A stretch of 64,000 nt of DNA from Megasphaera sp. UBA1696 (GTDB taxonomy: Bacteria > Bacillota > Negativicutes > Veillonellales > Megasphaeraceae): contig DCJQ01000035.1 in NCBI GenBank assembly GCA_002319965.1, forward strand, positions 13,104 through 77,103, written 5' to 3'. This document shows, one piece after another, positions 59,657 to 64,000 of the stretch (positions are counted from its first letter, which is position 1; each line of letters starts with the position of its first letter). Both the position numbers and the translations under genes were made by a program. Under the pieces are notes generated by a model. It saw nothing but the letters and a program-made list of their open reading frames with translations, was not told the DNA's origin and made no database searches.

Positions 59657-60324
59657 TACGCTTCACTCCCTTCGTGCTTTTTCGGAGCTTTTTTAGCTTC
59701 CGGGAGGATTTCACCTTTGTAAATCCAGCATTTAATGCCGATGCAGCCATACGTCGTATGAGCTTCAGCAAAGCCATAGTCGATGTCAGCGCGGAGCGTG
59801 TGCAAGGGGATGGAACCATCGCGGAGGCTTTCGCTGCGAGCGATTTCAGCACCGCCAAGACGGCCGGAGCACATGATCTTGATACCCTTAGCACCCATAC
59901 GCATCGTACGGCCAACGCACTGTTTCATAGCGCGGCGGAAGCCGATACGGCGTTCGAGCTGGCTGGCAACGTTTTCAGCAACCAAGGTTGCATCCATTTC
60001 GGCCTGTTTGATTTCAGCAATGTTTACGTCAACAGTCTTCGTCGTGAAGGCTTTCAACGCTTTTTTAATATCTTCAATACCTGCGCCGCCACGGCCGATA
60101 ACCATGCCCGGTTTAGCAGTATGGATAACCAATTTGATGCGTTTTGCAGAGCGTTCGATTTCAATGCGGGAAACACCTGCAATGTATAACTGTTTCTTTA
60201 AGAATTCACGGATCTTAACGTCTTCATTTAAGAGTGCAGCGTAATCTTTTTCTGCATACCATTTTGCGTCCCATGGTTTGGAAACGCCGACGCGGAATCC
60301 ATGGGCGTTAACTTTCTGACCCAC
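59656..60324 (-). CDS. rpsC: 30S ribosomal protein S3
   Basis: 222 residues: KH domain with KPGMVIGRGGAGIEDIKKAL and the C-terminal domain with IMCSGRLGGAEIARSES and YGCIGIKCWIYKGE. Start is GTG (60322-60324) after AAGGAGG, giving VGQKVNAHGFRVG; the nearby ATG is followed at once by a stop. Confidence 0.96.
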   Translation of the reverse strand: MGQKVNAHGFRVGVSKPWDAKWYAEKDYAALLNEDVKIREFLKKQLYIAGVSRIEIERSAKRIKLVIHTAKPGMVIGRGGAGIEDIKKALKAFTTKTVDVNIAEIKQAEMDATLVAENVASQLERRIGFRRAMKQCVGRTMRMGAKGIKIMCSGRLGGAEIARSESLRDGSIPLHTLRADIDYGFAEAHTTYGCIGIKCWIYKGEILPEAKKAPKKHEGSEA

Positions 60325-60337
60325 TACATTTCCCTCC

Positions 60338-60673
60338 TTATGCTTTTTCGTCAACAACAACCGTCAAATGACTGGAATGTTTGAGAATTTTGAAAGCCTG
60401 TCCACGGCTGCGCGGATGAATACGTTTCATCGTGGAATCCTGGTCAACAAAAATTTCAGAAATGAACAATTTTGCAACGTCCATATCGTTATTGTGTTCC
60501 GCATTAGCAACGGCACTGCGCAAAGTCTTTTCAACTACACGAGAACCCACTTTCGGAGTGAATTTCAAGATAGAGATAGCTTCGCCGACGTTTTTACCCC
60601 GAACCAAGTCAGCAACAATCCGAATTTTACGGGGAGCAATGCGAATGTGTTTCGTAACAGCTTTTACTGCCAT
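60338..60673 (-). CDS. rplV: 50S ribosomal protein L22
   Basis: 111 residues; ITRIAPRKIRIVADLVRGKN-type start (here HIRIAPRKIRIV) and the hairpin tip KRIHPRSRGQAFKILKHSSH are diagnostic. The loop lines the exit tunnel. Confidence 0.96.
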   Translation of the reverse strand: MAVKAVTKHIRIAPRKIRIVADLVRGKNVGEAISILKFTPKVGSRVVEKTLRSAVANAEHNNDMDVAKLFISEIFVDQDSTMKRIHPRSRGQAFKILKHSSHLTVVVDEKA

Positions 60674-60686
60674 TTATGTTACCCCC

Positions 60687-60962
60687 TTATCTAGTTACTT
60701 TTTCGGCTTTAGCATGACCCTTGAATGTACGAGTCGGTGCAAATTCGCCCAATTTATGACCTACCATATCTTCCGTGATATAGACAGGTACATGTTTCCG
60801 GCCGTCGTGAACAGCAATCGTGTGGCCGACGAAGTTCGGCAGGATCATCGATGCACGGGACCAGGTTTTGATAACTTTCTTTTCGTTGGCTTCGTTCATA
60901 GCGTCGATTTTCTTCAAGAGATGATGTGCTACGAATGGGCCCTTTTTAATGGATCTGGACAC
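60687..60962 (-). CDS. rpsS: 30S ribosomal protein S19
   Basis: 91 residues; SRSIKKGPFVAHHLLKKI and MVGHKLGEFAPTRTFKGH are diagnostic. The start is GTG (60960-60962) with AGGAG upstream. Confidence 0.96.
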   Translation of the reverse strand: MSRSIKKGPFVAHHLLKKIDAMNEANEKKVIKTWSRASMILPNFVGHTIAVHDGRKHVPVYITEDMVGHKLGEFAPTRTFKGHAKAEKVTR

Positions 60963-60986
60963 TTAGTTATCTCCTTTCCTCAACAC

Positions 60987-61814
60987 TTATTTACGTCTCT
61001 TCACAATAAACTTATTGGAAGCTTTTTTAGAGTCACGAGTCTTGACGCCATAAGCAGGTTTACCCCAAGGAGTAACCGGGCGTTTACGACCAACAGGAGC
61101 CTTACCTTCACCACCGCCATGAGGATGATCGCACGGGTTCATGACGACACCACGGTTGCCCGGGCGAACGCCCAACCAGCGGGAACGGCCGGCTTTACCG
61201 ATGGTGATGTTTTCATAATCCGTGTTGCTTACGACACCGATGGTAGCGCGGCAGCGGATGTGTACCTGACGAAGTTCACCCGACGGCAGACGAAGAAGTG
61301 CGTAGTTGCCTTCTTTAGCCATGAGCTGTGCCGATTCACCGGCAGAACGGACCATCTGGCCGCCCTTGCCGATTTTCATTTCAACGTTGTGTACGAGGGT
61401 ACCGAGGGGGATGTTCTGGAGCGGCAAAGCATTGCCGACCTTGATATCCGATTCGGGGCCGCTGTAAACGACGTCGCCGACTTTAAGGCCGTTCGGAGCG
61501 ATGATATATTTCTTTTCGCCATCTGCATAGAACAGAAGGGCGATGTTGGCAGAGCGGTTCGGATCGTATTCGATCGTCGCAACTTTTGCCGGAATGTTGT
61601 CTTTAATACGTTTGAAGTCGATCAAACGGTAACGGCGTTTGTGACCGCCGCCCTGATGACGGACAGTCATACGACCGCTGTTATTACGACCGCCCTTATT
61701 GGTTACTTTGACCAATAAGGATTTTTCCGGTTTAGACGCCGTAATGTCTTCGAATGTCGAAACAGTCATGAAACGGCGGCTAGCGGAGTACGGTTTAAAT
61801 GATTTAATGGCCAT
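60987..61814 (-). CDS. rplB: 50S ribosomal protein L2
   Basis: 275 residues; the RHQGGGHKRRYRLIDFKR region and the C-terminal MNPCDHPHGGGEGKAPVGRK with the conserved His near the peptidyl transferase centre are present. Confidence 0.97.
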   Translation of the reverse strand: MAIKSFKPYSASRRFMTVSTFEDITASKPEKSLLVKVTNKGGRNNSGRMTVRHQGGGHKRRYRLIDFKRIKDNIPAKVATIEYDPNRSANIALLFYADGEKKYIIAPNGLKVGDVVYSGPESDIKVGNALPLQNIPLGTLVHNVEMKIGKGGQMVRSAGESAQLMAKEGNYALLRLPSGELRQVHIRCRATIGVVSNTDYENITIGKAGRSRWLGVRPGNRGVVMNPCDHPHGGGEGKAPVGRKRPVTPWGKPAYGVKTRDSKKASNKFIVKRRK

Positions 61815-61844
61815 TGTAGTGCCTCCTCCTTATTCGTTAAATGC

Positions 61845-62129
61845 TTAAGCTCCTTCGAAGAATTCGATGGTTTCGCCTTCCTGAAGGGTTACGATGGCTT
61901 TTTTGTAATCCGGGCGCTTGCCGATGTATTTGCCCATGCGCTTGAATTTACCCATCGTGCGAAGTGTGGCTACGCTTTTAACTTTGACGCCGAAAATGGC
62001 TTCAACAGCTTTACGAATTTCAACTTTGTTAGCATGGAGCGGTACTTTAAATGTATATTTGCCATCAGACATCATCATCGTCGTTTTTTCGGTGATGACC
62101 GGTTTTAACAAGAGATCATGCATGTTCAT
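61845..62129 (-). CDS. rplW: 50S ribosomal protein L23
   Basis: 94 residues; LLKPVITEKTTMMM and YTFKVPLHANKVEIRKAVE are diagnostic. It is the docking site for SRP and trigger factor at the tunnel exit. Its ATG overlaps the rplD stop; an in-frame ATG two codons later is also possible. Confidence 0.96.
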   Translation of the reverse strand: MNMHDLLLKPVITEKTTMMMSDGKYTFKVPLHANKVEIRKAVEAIFGVKVKSVATLRTMGKFKRMGKYIGKRPDYKKAIVTLQEGETIEFFEGA

Positions 62130-62752
62130 TATGCGAGCACCTCCTCAATCTTAGCGACAGCGCTCTTCGTAACGAACAATTTCGTGTAGTGGAGCAGATC
62201 AAAGATGTTTACGCCAGTCGTAGAAATGGCTTTAACGCCTTTGATGTTGCGTGCGCAGCGTTCTACAACTTCATCGTTGTCGGTGATGAAAAGAACTTTT
62301 TCACCGGCGAATTTGAAGTTATTGATGAGCGTAACAACTTCTTTCGTTTTCGGAGCTGCGAGATTGATTTCGTCGAGGACGAACAATTCATTAGTATTGA
62401 CTTTATCGCTCAAAGCGGATTTAACAGCGAGACGGCGAGCTTTACGAGGCATTTTCTGTTCGTAAGAGCGCGGATGGGGACCCCAAATGGTACCGCCACC
62501 AACCCACAACGGGCTGCGGTTACTGCCTACACGGGCCCGGCCGGTTCCTTTCTGTTTCCAAGGCTTTCTGCCACCGCCGCGAACGAGGCCGCGAGTTTTA
62601 GTGGAATGTGTGCCTAAGCGCTGGTTGGCGAGCTGACGGAGAACGGCCTGACGCATGACGGCTTCGTTCACTTCAACGCCAAATACGCTATCGTTCAATT
62701 CGATTTCACCGGTCTGTGCACCGGCAATATTATACGTGCTTACTTTTGGCAT
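62129..62752 (-). CDS. rplD: 50S ribosomal protein L4
   Basis: 207 residues; the extended loop with RGGGRKPWKQKGTGRARVGS and PLWVGGGTIWGPHPRSY is diagnostic. In gammaproteobacteria L4 autoregulates the S10 operon via the leader; whether this happens here is unknown. Confidence 0.97.
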   Translation of the reverse strand: MPKVSTYNIAGAQTGEIELNDSVFGVEVNEAVMRQAVLRQLANQRLGTHSTKTRGLVRGGGRKPWKQKGTGRARVGSNRSPLWVGGGTIWGPHPRSYEQKMPRKARRLAVKSALSDKVNTNELFVLDEINLAAPKTKEVVTLINNFKFAGEKVLFITDNDEVVERCARNIKGVKAISTTGVNIFDLLHYTKLFVTKSAVAKIEEVLA

Positions 62753-62783
62753 TATATTTTATCCTCCTTCCTGTAGACAACTA

Positions 62784-63422
62784 TTAGCGGGGTTTTACGG
62801 TATCGCGAATCATAACCAAGCTGCCTTTAGCGCCCGGGATGCCGCCTTTAACCAAGATCAAGTTCTTATCCATATCGACTTTAACGATGGAAAGATGAAG
62901 AACGGTTGCCTGGTTGCCACCCATTTGTCCAGGAAGTTTTTTACCCTTGACGACTTTACCGCCGCCACCACTGGTCATAGGTCCGAGAGAACCGGGTTCA
63001 CGATGAGATTTAGAGCCGTGACCCATCGGTCCGCGGTGGAAACCGTGACGTTTGATAGTACCTGCAAACCCTTTACCTTTGCTGGTGCCAATTACGTCGA
63101 CGAGATCGCCGCTTGCGAAAATATCAGCTGCCAGAGTTTGGCCTGCCGTATATTCCGGCGTATCTGTCAAACGGAATTCGCGAAGATACTTAACAGGAGC
63201 AACGCCTGCTTTGTCGAATTGACCTTTAACGGGTTTCGTCAGATGTTTTTCTTTGATTTCACCATAGCCGAGCTGAATGGAGTTGTATCCGTCCGTATCA
63301 ACGGTCTTAACGCGTACAACTACGTTCGGGGAAGCTTCGACGACGGTTACAGGGACGACTGCGCCTTCTTCGGTGAAGACCTGAGTCATACCTAATTTTT
63401 TACCCAAAATAGCTTTAGACAT
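62784..63422 (-). CDS. rplC: 50S ribosomal protein L3
   Basis: 212 residues; ILGKKLGMTQVFTEEGAVVPVT and RHGFHRGPMGHGSKSHREPG are diagnostic. Confidence 0.97.
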   Translation of the reverse strand: MSKAILGKKLGMTQVFTEEGAVVPVTVVEASPNVVVRVKTVDTDGYNSIQLGYGEIKEKHLTKPVKGQFDKAGVAPVKYLREFRLTDTPEYTAGQTLAADIFASGDLVDVIGTSKGKGFAGTIKRHGFHRGPMGHGSKSHREPGSLGPMTSGGGGKVVKGKKLPGQMGGNQATVLHLSIVKVDMDKNLILVKGGIPGAKGSLVMIRDTVKPR

Positions 63423-63436
63423 AATCGCACCTCCTC

Positions 63437-63748
63437 CTATAATTTGATTTCGATGTCTACGCCAGCCGGCAGATTGAGACGAGTCAAGGCATCAACGGTT
63501 TTGTTCGATGCTTCGAGGATATCGATCAAGCGTTTGTGCGTACGGAGTTCGAACTGTTCACGAGAGTCTTTGTTAACATGGGGAGAACGAAGAATCGTGA
63601 AGATGTTCTTTTCTGTCGGAAGCGGAATCGGTCCGGATACCATTGCACCGGTACGTTTCGCCGTGTCGACGATTTTCGCCGCGCTCTGATCAAGCGTTTT
63701 GTGATCGTAAGCTTTAAGGCGAATACGAATTCTTTCCTGTTTTGCCAT
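63437..63748 (-). CDS. rpsJ: 30S ribosomal protein S10
   Basis: 103 residues; RIRLKAYDHKTLDQSAAKIV and the tip PLPTEKNIFTILRSPHVNKDS are diagnostic. S10 (NusE) also acts in transcription antitermination. It is the first gene of the supercluster; no tuf gene precedes it within the visible 250 nt. Confidence 0.97.
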   Translation of the reverse strand: MAKQERIRIRLKAYDHKTLDQSAAKIVDTAKRTGAMVSGPIPLPTEKNIFTILRSPHVNKDSREQFELRTHKRLIDILEASNKTVDALTRLNLPAGVDIEIKL

Positions 63749-63766
63749 TACTTAATTCCTCCTAAC

Positions 63767-63816
63767 GTCTATTTCGTTGAATAGACTGCTCCATAAGAGT
63801 TTCCCCGCGTTGCGGG
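63767..63816 (-). promoter_or_regulatory. S10 operon leader hairpins
   Basis: Two hairpins in the minus-strand leader: CCCGC/GCGGG (63804-63816) and GTCTATT/AATAGAC (63767-63786), the second lying just before the rpsJ ribosome site AGGAGG. They could regulate the operon, but no known leader class was recognised. Confidence 0.45.
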
Positions 63817-63879
63817 CAACATCTTATATCATAGTTTAGCGCGTTTAGAGAGTATTTCCCTGTTGTCGCGTACCTACCT

Positions 63880-63908
63880 AGTTTACTACAAAAAGCGGCA
63901 TGACGCAA
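63880..63908 (-). promoter_or_regulatory. Promoter of the S10-spc-alpha supercluster
   Basis: Minus strand TTGCGT (63903-63908), 17 bp spacer, TAAACT (63880-63885), about 130 nt upstream of rpsJ. An AT-rich stretch with A/T tracts lies just upstream (63909-63950), as for UP elements of ribosomal promoters. Confidence 0.65.
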
Positions 63909-64000
63909 GGATTTTTCAAGTCATTTCAAAAATTTTCTGACCGATTTAACATACATTACATGTCTCTCTATCATGCTAAATCAAAACCACCAGTTTAACT

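Noticed and set aside
1..64000. CRISPR arrays, tRNA and rRNA genes
   Set aside because: No regularly spaced repeats, and no tRNA-like or rRNA-like sequence apart from tmRNA, was seen on reading both strands.

Overview
The window reads as chromosome of a Negativicutes bacterium (Veillonellales), most likely Megasphaera or a close relative. This is an inference from the combination of Firmicutes-type RNA regulation (two T-box leaders, a SAM-I riboswitch, PyrR attenuation), strong AGGAGG-type ribosome sites, frequent GTG/TTG starts, C-ending codons with moderately high GC, and the gene content. No alignment was run. Apart from an McrBC restriction locus there is no obvious mobile DNA, and I see no CRISPR array, tRNA or rRNA.

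Left part, 1-16 kb. A DUF47 gene runs off the left edge. A mannitol-type PTS locus follows: an MtlR-type activator, an orphan LytTR regulator, EIIBC, EIIA and a SorE-like sugar-phosphate dehydrogenase in place of MtlD. The mtlR and mtlA promoters carry the same ~25 bp box at identical spacing. After an HpcH/HpaI aldolase, a DUF805 protein and an XpaC/TM2 membrane protein come the lower-glycolysis genes on the minus strand (gap, then gpmI-cggR-pgk-tpiA), with a palindrome over the gap promoter, and an ElyC/YdcF-type protein.

Middle part, 16-31 kb. tmRNA; an ACS-type MFS transporter behind a T-box leader; a predicted tryptophan ECF transporter operon behind a T-box with a Trp specifier, in which a TrpP-like S-component is fused to an ATPase; an orphan MetQ behind a SAM-I riboswitch; metF; an SpeF-type ornithine decarboxylase; and an arginine operon (argC, a shortened ArgJ-like gene, argB, argD) with a consensus promoter and an operator-like inverted repeat over its -10.

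Right-middle part, 31-49 kb. An LD-carboxypeptidase with no usable start codon in frame, two small secreted proteins, the pyrBC-carAB operon behind a leader with two PyrR-binding loops, an McrBC locus whose mcrB is split by a frameshift, a pyrF-pyrE-TSUP transporter operon, a sugar-nucleotide epimerase, an HD hydrolase, a Nudix hydrolase and a DUF3783 protein.

Right part, 49-64 kb. The S10-spc-alpha ribosomal supercluster on the minus strand, rpsJ through rplQ, with secY, adk, map, a KOW protein, infA, rpmJ and rpoA. rpsD is missing between rpsK and rpoA. Several genes use GTG or TTG starts. The promoter and a two-hairpin leader lie upstream of rpsJ.

The strongest candidates for something new are the S-component/ATPase fusion in the tryptophan ECF operon, the shortened ArgJ-like protein inside the arginine operon, the T-box-controlled ACS transporter, the LytTR regulator lacking the phospho-acceptor Asp, and the paired MtlR-type promoters.
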